Below, piece after piece: positions 1 to 11,700 of a DNA stretch of 64,000 bases. A model generated the notes under the pieces. The model saw nothing but the letters and a program-made list of their open reading frames with translations, searched no databases and had not been told where the DNA came from. The position numbers and the translations under genes are program-made. Location: the NCBI GenBank assembly GCA_004009845.1, contig RMBW01000003.1, positions 62,001 through 126,000 of the forward strand, in the 5' to 3' direction. Position 1 is the stretch's first letter; every line of letters starts with the position of its first letter. The stretch is from Davidsoniella eucalypti. Its lineage: Eukaryota; Ascomycota; Sordariomycetes; Microascales; Ceratocystidaceae.

Positions 1-2967
1 GTCCCAATTTGCTATTTTGTCGTCGCCGGAGATTTTGGATATACTGGCCGTGAAAAAAAATGAGAGGGGAAAAAGAGCGTCCAGTCAAAACCAGGACATG
101 TTCAGCTCGCTTTGCCACACTTTTTTCTACGCTGTGGCCCCCTCCTGTCTATTCGGCTCGGAGCGAATTCCTCTCGACTCTCGCATGTCTTCCTCCGGCT
201 AACTGCCGAGCGAGCACATAGAGTAGCTGATAGAATACTACTTTTCCCACTTTGACTACTGGTCAAGCAGGGAACGAGGATAAAGCCACTGTCCATCAGT
301 TTCGGGATCCGGTACTGCCAGCTGTAGATGGCAAGACGGAAGTAGTCTGGTAAATTAAAGCATACCACGCTCATATCTCGGCGATACTTTCTTCTTTTTG
401 CCGTGATATTGCATGAGTAATCTTGGTCTCTAGTGTAAACTCAAGTCGGATTCTTTGAGAAGCACCCTGTGAGAAGTTAAGAAACACAAATTTCCTCATT
501 CTTCCCGCACTAAGTGGCTACACTATCACAATATCGATCGTTTCCATTGTGATATTTACTGCTGGATACCAATAGTCCCATGTACATAGATAAACAGACA
601 GATTCCTTCAAGGTTCATGCGGAAAAGAAAGCTTACTGATGCATCAAGTGTGCACTCCAACTCTTTCATGTCTGTCCGCCATCACATAATCGGCGGGTTG
701 TACGATGCTAGATAGAAGTCTTACCTACAGGGGTAAAAGGAGGTATTTGTTAGTATGGGTCGAATGATCGTAGTTTCTTTCTGCAAAGAGTTCGAAGGGC
801 AACGAAAGACGATTCCATCTGCAGCCAATACCTCACATCTCGATATAGTGCGGGTGGTACATTCAGGATAGAAAGGTTGGATGTTACATCTATGATGAGT
901 GACGCAGATGATCTCCAGATGTTTGTAGCTGGAATCTTAGATGGAGGAGGGGGCGAGCTGTTGAGCTCTGGGCCTGTTATATAAATACAAATAGCTGAAA
1001 CCAAGAGTCCGAGGAGGCTCGAGACAAGAGAGGTGAACTTCTACTATAGGAGGGCCAGAGTGAGGGTGTGTCCAGGCTTAGGCTTATGTTCTATTGGCTA
1101 GATACTCGGGGGAGGGTTAGCTATGTACTTTGCGCTCTCAAGCGGCAAGTCACCACTTTTAACTATTCTCTTCTATGTTTATTCTTATGAGAAACGGCAA
1201 TCTACCAGCTACCAAAAGGCGGTTTCTCAGGGGTTGCCTCTTCATCTAGCTGATGACACTCTAGCCCAATATATGGAAACAGACTTGTACGTGGCTAACC
1301 ATACAGCAACGGCGGCCTCTAATTGGTGCCGTTATTTATAGAGCGCTTTGTTTTCTCACCCTGCGCCATAGAAGCAAGTCTTTAGAATAAATGAATGTGC
1401 CTTCAGCGTACAAATCGGTAATATTGAGACCACAAAGGCTGTTACACGGGGCTAAAGAGGGCAGGTCGCTTTCTATGGCCACATGAATGGATATGAGAGT
1501 TCATGGGCGAATTCTGATGGACATTTGCCGTACTATCATTGGGCCGTTATGTCGTGCTTTCTGAGTGTATATATTGCCATCGCCTCTTTCTACTGTGCAT
1601 TAATGGCTGTAGCATTGCATAGAGCATCACATGCCAGGCTGTTCTAGTGTCTACTAGAATTGGTCGTTCTATCTGATATCCCCCAAGTAGTCAAGCTGCA
1701 TCAGCTCCATGTCCGTCTTATCCTCCAGCTCGATAGCTGAGCATCCATGGCAGAAGCACCATCGCCATCTCTTCTTCATCTCGCGCGACACTCTTCAGAG
1801 CCCCCGCCAAATGTCTTTGATCGGGCTTTTCATCAATTGTTGGTGTCTACTGGACGCGTAGACTAATAGGCAGCTTATTTGATTCATGAAATATGCCTAC
1901 AGGTAGTACAAACTCCGGCTATATCATTCATTTGGATTAGACAACATGCTTTGCCCATCTCGGTATCTTGCAGCATATGTCACCACAAAGCTCAAATCCC
2001 AGGGTTAGCCGCATATAAAACTTTGCAAATATTATCGATACTACTGAAACAAAATTTCACACAAGCGTCACGTCTTATATATGTATGTTATATTAATTGG
2101 TGTGTTCTGCTATAGATGATTGTTTCTGATGTTGCCAATATGGCTACAAATAAGTATATGCCTTTGTAAGTGATATTATAGTAGCCCTTGACAGCATTAT
2201 ATTAAGCCTGATATTTATTCGTATATATATTTCCGACAAATCTGTTCTGTCGATAAGAGGTTGTATCTATCATGCCATGGCACTATATCTAACTCCAGCC
2301 TAGAAATAATCTATGTGTGTCTTTGATCAGAAGTCATAGATTCATTTATGTATGTGACGCACAAAACATATTTCTACACATTAATATATTCAAGAGTTTA
2401 TGGAGTCCACTACAGAGAGTAGTCATAGCACGACCGGTGGCATCAGGTCGACAGATGGGCCATGGATAAATAAGCCCGGAAAATGAACTCTGGAGGGGCA
2501 GTAATCAAGTAGGGGGGCGTGTATCTAAGAGCTGACCTCAGTTTCAGAAGTCAGTGATCTTGGTTACCAAGACAAGACGGCAAGATTATTACCAGAGATC
2601 AGGAACTCAAAAATATAGCCACTGGTCTGCTTGTCCTTCTCTTGCAAGAAGCATTTAAAGACCGTGAATATCTCCCTTCTTCATGATCTCGAGGGGAGAA
2701 AGTATCATCCTCATCTTGTCCTTTCCTCTACGCTCTTATAATCAAGACTAATCCTCACGATAATCAGTTCCTCGAAATACACCGTTCTATTAAACATACT
2801 CTTCCACTTTAATCTTATCATATATATAACATCTAATACTACCCCTTGATATATCCTTCTCTCTCTTCGTTTTTATCATACCCAGCTTCTAAGCTGCCAA
2901 TATCCATCAACCACTAGTCAACATCAGTCCTCAAATCCTTTTGTTTGTCTTCTACCCAGTACTGGCC
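1..2967. other. Intergenic region, no gene recognised
   Basis: Only short open frames occur here (at most 90 codons), with no recognisable protein family, signal peptide or splice-linked continuation. The last 250 bases before 2968 are rich in C/T and A/T runs, typical of a fungal promoter and 5' leader for the oxygenase gene that follows. No tRNA or rRNA was recognised. Confidence 0.6.
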
Positions 2968-4352
2968 ATGATGACTTCTACCATGTCCCTTCGTTTTTCT
3001 AAGATGGCTCTACGTACACCTACATTATCAGTACGCACCATGGCTAGTGCCGCAGCTGCTGCCATAGCCCCCTCTCCATCTTCCTATGAGGCGATGCCTA
3101 GTACCCTTCACCAGCATCAGATGGCGACAGATTCCTTCTCTCACCCCAGAATGCCGCCTAACCACCGCGCCGTTGCCGGTGTCTTGGAGACCTTTGAACT
3201 TCCCAGTGTTATCACCGGCAGCCGGGCCGACTATGCTCTCGGTGCCGCCCTTATAAATGCCTGGCGCCGTGACGGCATCTTCCAGATCCGCACTACAAAC
3301 GCGCAGCAGCGCATTGTGGAAGACGCCTTTGCCGCCAGCAAGGCCTTCTTCCGCCAGTCACATGCCGAGAAAACGGATATGGTCGACCGCTGGAGCTATG
3401 GCGGGTACATCGCCTCTGGCGAGGAGATCACCGATGGCATCGCAGACTACTCCGAGGTCTTCACGGTAACTAAAGATATCAAGCCCTCGGATCCACGCTT
3501 CAAGCTGCCCTGCCACGGTCAGCAGCCTTGGCCCAGTAGGCTGTTCGAGACTGTCGTCAACAGATATCAGAGGCAGCTCGGTGAGGCGGGCGATGTGCTG
3601 CTGGCACTCACCGAGCTGGGCCTCGGCGTTCCACGGGGTTCTCTGACCAACCTTGCTGACGACGGCTGGCACCACCTGAGAATTCTTCGGTAAGTTTCAT
3701 CTTCTCTATCATAGCCGCTCTTGTCTATACGGTCACGCTAACATTGATGTAGGTTCCCTCATTGCAACAACACTAACGGAAAGGGCAAAGCCGGCCGCGG
3801 CATTGGCTCGCACACCGACTACGGCATGCTCGTTATTGCGTCTCAAGACGAAGTTGGTGGTAAGTCAGGACGGTCTATCCTCTTCTCTCATTATCATATC
3901 CCTGACTAACACATATCGGTACAATAGGTCTGTTCATCCGTCCCCCGCGTGAAGATGAGAAGACTCAGAACTGGAAGACTTCCGCTGCCGGTGTCAAAGA
4001 AAATGCCGATGGTTGGGTCTTCGTCCCGCCAGTCGACAAGACTTTCACTGTATTCCCGGGAGACATGCTACAGTACATGACAAACCACTACCTACCCTCT
4101 ACGCCACACAAGGTCGGCCTGAACACGGCTGAGCGCTTTGCTTTTGCCTATTTCCACGAGCCTCGGTTTGACTCGGTCGTCAAGCCACTGCCGGGCTTCA
4201 ACCATGGCCAGGAGCCCGTCGAGGGCATTCATTACGGCACACACTTCACCAACATGTTCAAGCGCAACTATCCCGACAGACTGACTACTCTACAGCTCAA
4301 CGAAGATGGCCGCGAAGAAATGTTAAGCCGTCCAGAGAATCGCCGAGAGTAA
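2968..4352 (+). CDS. efe: Ethylene-forming enzyme-like 2-oxoglutarate/Fe(II) dioxygenase
   Basis: Three exons, 2968-3689, 3753-3859 and 3928-4352, give 417 residues. The fold is that of 2OG/Fe(II) oxygenases (isopenicillin N synthase-like), and the closest recognised family is the ethylene-forming enzyme, which turns 2-oxoglutarate into ethylene and CO2 and also hydroxylates L-arginine. Seen directly: the iron triad His261, Asp263 (HTDYG) and His337 (STPHKVG), the 2OG-binding Arg346 in ERFAFAYFHEP, and Arg238 in HHLRILRF, which corresponds to the arginine-binding Arg171 of the Pseudomonas enzyme. SGEE (150-153), FTVTKD, VIASQDEVGG, FPGDMLQ and HFTNMF are shared EFE signatures. EFE similarity starts near residue 73; the 70 residues before it are basic, Ser/Ala-rich and nearly free of acidic residues, like a mitochondrial presequence. 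The first ATG of the frame was taken; a second follows at once. The family call rests on recalled similarity, and ethylene production is inferred. Confidence 0.88.
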
Positions 4353-5529
4353 GCGCAGGCTACGGGCTATAAACGGCTCTTGCCTCGCTTTCGGCACTTG
4401 CCCATCAACGATACGACGCATCATGAACCCACCTCTAGTTCTTATTCTGTTATACTACAATCACACTCTCTTCTCTATCGGGGCATTATATGTTCACCGT
4501 ATAACCTGAACAACTCAAAGATAAACGTTAGTATCACTACTACGGCGACCATGCGCCAACGGCATTCTTGCTCCCTTTTGCTGTACTCCCTTCTTTTTGT
4601 CTTTTCTTTTGTCTGATTTCATGTGTCTGACTTTGGCGAGATTCCTTTTGCTATGTTTCTCATCGGGCTCTGTCTGTCACCATGATTTATTTCCTTTGTC
4701 TTATAGTATAAGAGTCTTTTTTACACGTGTTAGCCTACACTAGGCGCTTTATTTTGTTTTGTTTTTTATCTTGTGTACTTTTGCTATATTTATTTCTATA
4801 AATCGTGGATTATCTTCTTAATTTGCCTAGTGAAAGCAACATGCAGACAATATTATCTCTCTTCTCCCTGATAGATCGAGCTTCTGTTACAATTCACACT
4901 TCCACCTAAATAGCGTAGTGAGTGTGTCTATATACCGTAGAATTCAAATATCTAACTTGTTCCGAGAAACAGAAATCTTAATGCTGAGTTTCTAATGGGG
5001 GATGATGGAGATTTAAGTATGAAGATAACGAAAAATTTAACGTGCTGCGAGAAACAAAAAACTATATACATGAATATGTGTACAAGTCTGGTCACCCAAG
5101 CTTTTTGGCTACCAAGAAGTCAATGACAACTTACGTTCATAATGAACACTGCCCACAGGTACAGCCCTCCCCAGGGAGAAGACCCAATGGAAAGTTCCTC
5201 TTAGGCATATGTGTATGTTTACTTCTACATTTACACTTTGATTTTTGCCAATTATTTTGATGATAAAATGACTATTTAGTAAGCTGATAGGATCTTCATA
5301 GCTCTATAGCTCCATAAGATAAATGAATTAAAAAAAAAAAAAAAAAAAGCCGATAGGGTAGGGTTCTGACCCTAGTCGCAGTCAAGAGCGGGAGGACGCA
5401 ACCAGTAACAGCCTCTGTTTGATTTGATTTGATTATATTGACGTCTACCTGGATCACTAAGATCATACAACGCCGGATTGGTTACCGGGCAGAGATTTTA
5501 AGTCAGACAAACTCGATAGCTTTGTACTG
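4353..5529. other. Intergenic region with A-tract
   Basis: Downstream region of the oxygenase gene. It is T-rich just after the stop (probable 3' UTR), then AT-rich without any credible coding frame. A run of about 18 A lies near 5330-5348 and TTTGATT-like short repeats near 5417-5435. It ends at the TA where the Tc1/mariner relic is inserted. Confidence 0.5.
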
Positions 5530-5531
5530 TA

Positions 5532-5607
5532 TACAGGGTTAAGTTTTGTCGTGGGATCAGCGTGCAGATCGGTCTCTTGCAAGTAACTGTTTATTCTCGA
5601 CATGTAC
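5532..5607 (+). repeat. Left terminal inverted repeat of the Tc1/mariner element
   Basis: Seventy-six bases from TACAGGGTTAAG to CGACATGTAC, matching 6938-7013 in reverse complement with a single T/C difference at the tenth base. Confidence 0.92.
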
Positions 5608-5929
5608 ACGGTATTATAACTGTACTATACACTGTATTAACCGATGTCAACATTATCATTAACAATCCCTTGTTTATTTCTATAATCAGGAAAATGATCA
5701 TCATCTAGAGGCCTTAGTTGACTAACAAGAAGGACAGTGATGAAATTTGTTGCGAGATGTTGAAATTGTGCCTATCGGCAAATTTCACGATATTGCTATA
5801 ATAAATTGAAACTATGTACTTAAGATCTGTTTAATTCATAACTGTGTGTATTAAAATACCATATTTCAAACTAGTACCTAGTGTACATCCCATTGGTAGC
5901 GATAACAGCCTCACAATTCTTCATAGAAA

Positions 5930-6774
5930 CTAGGAGTTCATGAAGGTACTCATTGCTAATATTGTCCCAAGCCTCTTGGACTGCATTTCGAAGTTCCTCC
6001 GAGCGAAGAATCTCGGAGAAGTTCCTTTGAAGTACATCTCATGCCAAACAGCTTCGATCGGGTTGAGGTCTGGTGAGAAAGGTGGCCAATCCAGGACCGT
6101 GATACCACGAGATCGAAACTCTTCCATGGTCTGTCTCGCTTTATGGCAAGGAGCATTATCTTGCATAAACTCTAGACTCTCAGGCTCGAAAGACTTCATA
6201 AACTCCATGGCTCTTCATATGACATTTGTAGGCCCTCTGGGCTTGCACACACAAACTCAATTAACTCATCGACTTGGGCTGGTGTAAGTTTACGAGGTGG
6301 GCGACGAGGGGTCACTGGGTTTCTCATGGCGTATTGGACTTGTCTTATTGTAAGATGAAGACCTGAGGCTACGGCTTGGGTGGTCCATCCAGCATCGTTC
6401 ACGAGAGTTTGAACCTCTAATCGAACATCACGCGTGGTATTTCGTGAGCGTATAGAGGTAAGTGAAGCATTGGAAATTTCCGCTGTTTCTAGTGTTGGCG
6501 AAGGGGTTCGAAATTGTTGATCGTTTGAACGGGACTGTGCAATCAACAACTGTTGTCGAACTTCGTGGTATTCTTGCTGTAGCCCTTCACGCTGTCTATT
6601 GAGCTGGTTTACTTCTTCTGCATGTCGTTGTTGGAGCTGTTGGAACTGAAGCTGAAATCCACGTTGTTTACGTGCCTCCTGGCTTCTGAGATCTTGGGTT
6701 CTTTGGGGTATGTCTTGAAGTCTAAGCTCTAGATCCGTTATTGTAGACATAATTAGTAGTTGTATGGTGATCAA
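5930..6774 (-). pseudogene. Tc1/mariner transposase, catalytic core deleted
   Basis: Two frames on the minus strand belong to one transposase. The upstream part (6774-6196) has a Gln/Arg/Glu-rich coiled coil (about residues 30-80) and a helix-turn-helix region around GWTTQAVASGLHLTIRQVQYAMR. The downstream part (from 6208) holds the end of the DDE domain: FMQDNAPCHKA with the second catalytic Asp, then WPPFSPDLNPIEAVWHEM with the usual tail of the family. The two meet in different frames around 6208-6240, directly after QMSYEE. The segment with the second half of the DNA-binding region and the first catalytic Asp is missing, so no active enzyme can be made. Other defects cannot be excluded. 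Confidence 0.87.
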
Positions 6775-6937
6775 GTAGTATAATAGTCAAGTTGTATAGT
6801 AGTATATTAGTATAATGGTCTGGTGATATATTTGTATTGTTTTATAATTGTGTTGTGCTATAAGGAGAAAAAAGGTGTAGAAGGATAACTTTTGTTCAGA
6901 AAAGCGGGGCATTTTAAAAGTGGAGAAACTTGAGTAG

Positions 6938-7013
6938 GTACATGTCGAGAATAAACAGTTACTTGCAAGAGACCGATCTGCACGCTGATCCCACGACAAA
7001 ACTTAGCCCTGTA
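6938..7013 (-). repeat. Right terminal inverted repeat of the Tc1/mariner element
   Basis: Inverse copy of 5532-5607, ending CTTAGCCCTGTA at the outer border next to the TA duplication. Confidence 0.92.
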
Positions 7014-7079
7014 TATAGTATGTCCCCGAAGAACTAGTGGTCCTAAGAGCAACAAAAACAAAAACAAAGAAAAAAAAAC

Positions 7080-7420
7080 ACAGTGCCTAGTGCCTCCACA
7101 AAACCAAATCCCTAAGTGGAGCCACCATCTCCACTATTCAGTGAGCCTCCAAGAGGCTGGTGGCCGTAAGAAATAAAAGTTTAGCGTAATCGAGTCGGGT
7201 GCTATGGACACGATTCCCGCGCCGCAGGGTCGGGCATCCGGATCCTTCAAAGAGGCTCCCTGAGACGAGTGCGATGTGATCGAAAAGGTGTTGCGAAAAG
7301 AGGAGTCGGTCGCTCTTAAAAGCCCACGACGAAGGGAAAAAGTTCGTCTTCGGACAAAGGGGGAGCACTCGAACCCAAAGGCACCTCGAGGGTTGTAGGA
7401 GTGTTAGGTGCACGTGTTCA
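7080..7420 (+). repeat. Retroelement-like repeat fragment, copy 1
   Basis: The stretch around 7303-7410 resembles 56405-56505: both have CTCTTAAAA, an ACGAAGG-G-AA block, TTCGTCTT-GGACAAAGG, AA-C-CAAAGG and GAGGGTTGTAG in the same order. In copy 1 the frame closing at this TAG reads ...NPKAPRGL. Two diverged copies 49 kb apart mark a dispersed repeat, perhaps the tail of a retrotransposon. The element type is not established from sequence alone, and the left border is approximate. Confidence 0.45.
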
Positions 7421-7636
7421 TATATTCGGGGATAATCTACCTATACGCCGATTACACAACACAATATTGCATATGTATTGTTGTTCAGCTCCTATTTCAT
7501 TAATGTGCGATAGATGGTCTGCATGTTGAGCATCACATGTACAACTGGTCTAACTGGAATCTCTGAGATACGGATCGATATCCCGTTGGATTTCTTGGCC
7601 TGCGGTGTGAATATGAAATCATTATCCTTCTCTTGG

Positions 7637-7651
7637 TATACAGGGTTAAGT
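7637..7651 (+). repeat. Orphan Tc1/mariner-type terminus
   Basis: TATACAGGGTTAAGT is identical to the first bases of the element at 5532 including its TA. The sequence then diverges (ATGTTGGCGTGCC against TTTGTCGTGGG). No inverse partner was seen nearby, so this may be a remnant end of a related family, or chance. Confidence 0.4.
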
Positions 7652-8341
7652 ATGTTGGCGTGCCCCACTCAGTGCGGCGATAGGGGCTTGGAAAGTCACT
7701 TTTTATATTGTCAATGTACCTTGGGAGAAAAAGTATGGGTTGCGAGATATGCGAGTGAAGTGATAAGGATTTTTTATTGAAATAGATTTATCAGACCGAC
7801 ATAGTTGTAGAAAGTTATAACTAGTCAGCTAGTAGTAGTTATAGTATTGTCAACTCTGACATTGATATCCGATACATGGTACGTAGCTAACTGCCATCCT
7901 TCCAATCCCGTAAGGTACAGAGACTACAGGCACCTTTCTTCTGGAAGGCTCGGATTTAGTAGGATGCTGCTGTCAGAATCGACTGTCGTTGGAATAGGCT
8001 CTGCACCGTTCAGAACACAGTTTAAACACGGAGTACCTGCAAGATTCCAAAGAAGACTTCCTAAGCGCCAACAAAGACAAGAGCATTCTGCATGCTGACC
8101 ATTTTGCAACTCGTTTATAAATCTGCAGTCATATTTGCGGGCTTTGTCTCGCTACATGCAGTTTTTATTTTATTTTTTAGCTTCCTTTCTGAGTTATAAG
8201 ACAGAAATACGGCAAGGCCTTCACAAATCGGCACCGTTTTGGTGACTTGATGGCCTCATTTATTCTTTGGCTCCCGCATTCCCTGCCGCATCTTTTTATT
8301 CCTTCGGAAAATTGGCCCAAAGTCTGTATCCACGATGCCGG

Positions 8342-8401
8342 CTTGGCTCATGTTTTCTGACCACAAAAAGAAGAAAAGGAAAAAATCTGTTGAGTGCCAA
8401 G
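8342..8401 (+). promoter_or_regulatory. Two PacC-type GCCAAG hexamers upstream of ENA ATPase 1
   Basis: CTTGGC (8342-8347) and GCCAAG (8396-8401) lie 320-380 bases before the start codon. GCCARG is the core site of the alkaline-pH regulator PacC, which controls ENA genes in other ascomycetes. Binding is inferred from the hexamer only, and such short motifs also occur by chance. Confidence 0.3.
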
Positions 8402-8721
8402 ACTGCTAGATACAAGATTAGATTCCATTTTATCGGGGATATTTATTGAAGAGATAGCAACTGCGATAATGACGTGGCAAAGAATTGAGCGGTGCTGACT
8501 AATCTTTTCACGATGGCTGCTTTAAAAAGTTAACGACCGCCCTTCGACGTCAAGAGAGCAAACTCGTGCGCACCTATCAAATCTGAAAGGCACGCTGTTT
8601 GTTTATTATTGACGGCCTTGGATGTTTCTAGTTCTATCTGGAAATATCGCATCTTGTTAAACTAGCTCATAGTTCTAAAGCCAACACACGTTTCTATCTC
8701 GCTCTATTCTGAAGTCCTTCA

Positions 8722-11700
8722 ATGAGCAAAGAGTCTGAAAGACTAGCCGAGACGCATGTCTCTGGCCAATCGAACCGGCCCCTTTCCCGGCCGGCCCATG
8801 CCTTGGCTTCCGAGGGTGTTGCCTCTGAACTAGACTGTGATCTTCTTGTCGGGCTGGATCAGGCTTCGGCTGCCGAGCGCCTAGTCGAGCTCGGAAGCAA
8901 TGATCTCGGCGAAGCGCCCGGCGTAGAGCCATTACGCATCATCGGAGCCCAGATCGCCAATTCCATGACGCTCGTCTTGATTCTTGCCATGGCCGTGTCC
9001 TTTGGGATCAAGTCTTGGATCGAGGGCGGTGTCGTTGCCGGTGTTATTGCCCTCAATGTTATCGTTGGCTTCTTCCAAGAGTATTCCGCGGAAAAGACCA
9101 TGGACTCCCTTCGGTCTCTAAGCTCGCCCACTGGAAATGTTATCCGTAACGGAGAAAGCATCGTGATCCCGTCCGGTGAAATTGTCCCCGGAGATCTAGT
9201 TGTAATCAAGATGGGTGATACTATTCCCGCTGATATCCGGTATGTTGCCTTGAACCACACCCTTTTAGTACTGTTATAGTTAACCTGTTTACAATATGTA
9301 TGTAGCTTGATCGAGGCTATCAACTTTGAGACCGACGAGGCTCTTCTTACCGGTGAATCTCTTCCCGTCCGCAAGAACGCCGACGAGGTCTTCGATGACT
9401 CGACCGGACCCGGCGATCGTCTCAATGTGGCTTTTAGCAGCTCAACTGTCACGAAAGGCCGCGCCACCGGTATCGTGTTCGCCACTGGTATCCATACAGA
9501 AATCGGTGCTATTGCTGCTGCTCTGCGCAAGAAGGAGTCCCATAGACGCCAGCCCAAGATCGGCCGTCACGGCAAGGTAACCCCGTATCGCCACCTGGAG
9601 GCCTATACTCTCACTACTACAGACGCCATTGGCCGCTTGTTAGGTGTCAATGTCGGCACTCCGCTCCAGCGCAAGCTATCCAAGCTCGCCGTCTTGCTCT
9701 TCGGAATCGCCGTGGTATGCGCCATTATTGTTTTGGGTGCCAACAAGTTTGATGCTTCGCAGGAAGTCATCATCTACGCCGTTGCCACTGGTCTTTCCAT
9801 GATCCCCGCCTCTCTCGTTGTTGTCCTGACCATTACTATGGCTGCCGGTACCAAGCGCATGGTTAAGCGTAATGTCATCGTCAGAAACCTTCGGTCTCTT
9901 GAAGCCCTCGGTGCCGTCACGGATATCTGCTCTGACAAGACCGGAACCCTAACCCAGGGCAAGATGGTTGCTCGTGGTGCTTGGATTCCCGCCATCGGTA
10001 CTGTGTCCATCGAGCCATCTTCCGAGCCGTTCGATCCTACCAAGGGCGTCATCCGCCATGGTCGTGATCAGCCTCATGCAATCGACTTCAAGGCGGGCGG
10101 TGATGCTTGTGGCGAGGCCGTCGAAGCTCAAGCCCTCTTGGCTAAGCCTTTCGAGGCCCTGGTGGATTTCTTGCGAGTCGCATCGCTAGCTAACCTTGCT
10201 ACTATTGTCAAGAAAGAGGAAACCTGGTACGCCCACGGTGATCCCACCGAGATTGCCATCCAAGTTTTTGCCTCCCGCTTCAACTACAACCGCCTCAACT
10301 TCACTCGCGGTGATTCTCCCGAGTGGACTCACGTTGCCGAACTACCATTCGATTCTGATGTCAAGCGCATGTCCGTCATTGCTAAGCATAACGCGTCTGG
10401 CCAGTCGTTTGCCCTGACTAAGGGTGCCGTCGAGCGTGTTATCGGAGCCTGCACTGACTATGTCGCCAATGAATCTGGAGAGACCAGGCCTGTCACCGAA
10501 GAGTTCCAAGAAGAAGTACTGCGTAACATGGAAGCCTTCGCGAGTCTTGGTCTGCGTGTCCTGGCCCTAGCTTCCAAGCCCTATCCTCACAGTGTCATCA
10601 AGGGCGAGGAAGTCAAGCGTAGCACTGTTGAATCTTCTCTGACCTTCCGCGGACTCATCGGCCTATACGACCCGCCCCGCGCTGAATCTGCCCCTGCTGT
10701 CCGCCAATGCCACGAAGCCGGAATTGCTGTTCACATGCTCACTGGCGACCACCCCGAGACCGCCAAGGCCATTGCTACCGAAGTTGGAATTCTGCCGTCT
10801 CACATGGAGCGTGTGGCTGCTGATATCGCCAGCGTTATGGTTATGACTGCTTCTCAGTTTGACGCCCTGAGCGATGATGAAGTTGATCAACTGCCCGTAC
10901 TGCCTCTTGTTATTGCTCGCTGCGCCCCCAACACCAAGGTTCGCATGATCGAAGCCCTTCATCGCCGCAAGAAGTTCGTCGCCATGGTATGTTCAACCCG
11001 ATTCCACTCCCTCAAATACAGCTGTACTAACATCTCTACTTTCTAGACTGGCGATGGTGTCAATGACTCTCCCTCTCTGCGCCGTGCTGATGTCGGAATT
11101 GCTATGGGTCAGGCTGGCTCTGATGTCGCCAAGGATGCGTCTGATATCGTTCTTGCTGATGATAACTTCGCCTCCATCGTCGCCGCCATCGAAGAAGGCC
11201 GCCGTATCTTCGACAATATCCAAAAGTTCGTTCTGCATGTCCTCGCCGAGAATATCGCCCAGGCCGGAACTTTGCTAGTTGGTCTTGCTTTCAAGGATTC
11301 TCGCGGTCTTTCCGTGTTCCCCCTGGCGCCAGTCGAGATTGTGTGGATTATCATGGCGACTTCTGGTATGCCCGATATGGGCCTTGGCTTTGAACGTGCC
11401 GTTTCCAACATCATGCAGCGCCCGCCTCAGTCGTTGACTACTGGTATCTTCACGCAGGAATTCATCATTGATATGATTGTGTACGGTCTGTGGATCACGG
11501 CCCTGTGCCTTGGTAGCTTCAGTCTCGTTGTCTTTGGCTTCGGTGACGGAGACCTCGGAAACGCTTGCAACGACAAATACAACGACTCATGCGATGTCGT
11601 CTTCCGTGCCCGTGCCACTACATTTGCCTGCCTTACTTGGTTCGCTCTTTTCCTCGCCTGGGAAATGGTTGATATGCGCCGTTCCTTCTTCCGCATGCGT

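Larger units (their letters stand above)
5532..7013 (-). mobile_element. Internally deleted Tc1/mariner-type transposon
   Basis: A 1,482-bp element begins TACAGGG and ends CCCTGTA, flanked on both sides by TA (5530-5531 and 7014-7015), the target duplication of Tc1/mariner elements. The first 76 bases are repeated in inverse orientation at the other end with one mismatch, so the ends are well preserved. Inside, on the minus strand, are two broken parts of one transposase. The preserved ends and single-base divergence suggest a fairly recent insertion, or mobilisation in trans by an intact relative elsewhere in the genome (inference). Confidence 0.88.
7014..8721. other. Intergenic region and ATPase promoter
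   Basis: Apart from the repeat fragment at 7080-7420, no gene was recognised. A short open frame at 7514-7780 has no family features. An orphan copy of the transposon terminus lies at 7637-7651. The last few hundred bases contain AT-rich and pyrimidine-rich stretches expected for the promoter and leader of the ATPase gene at 8722. Confidence 0.5.
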
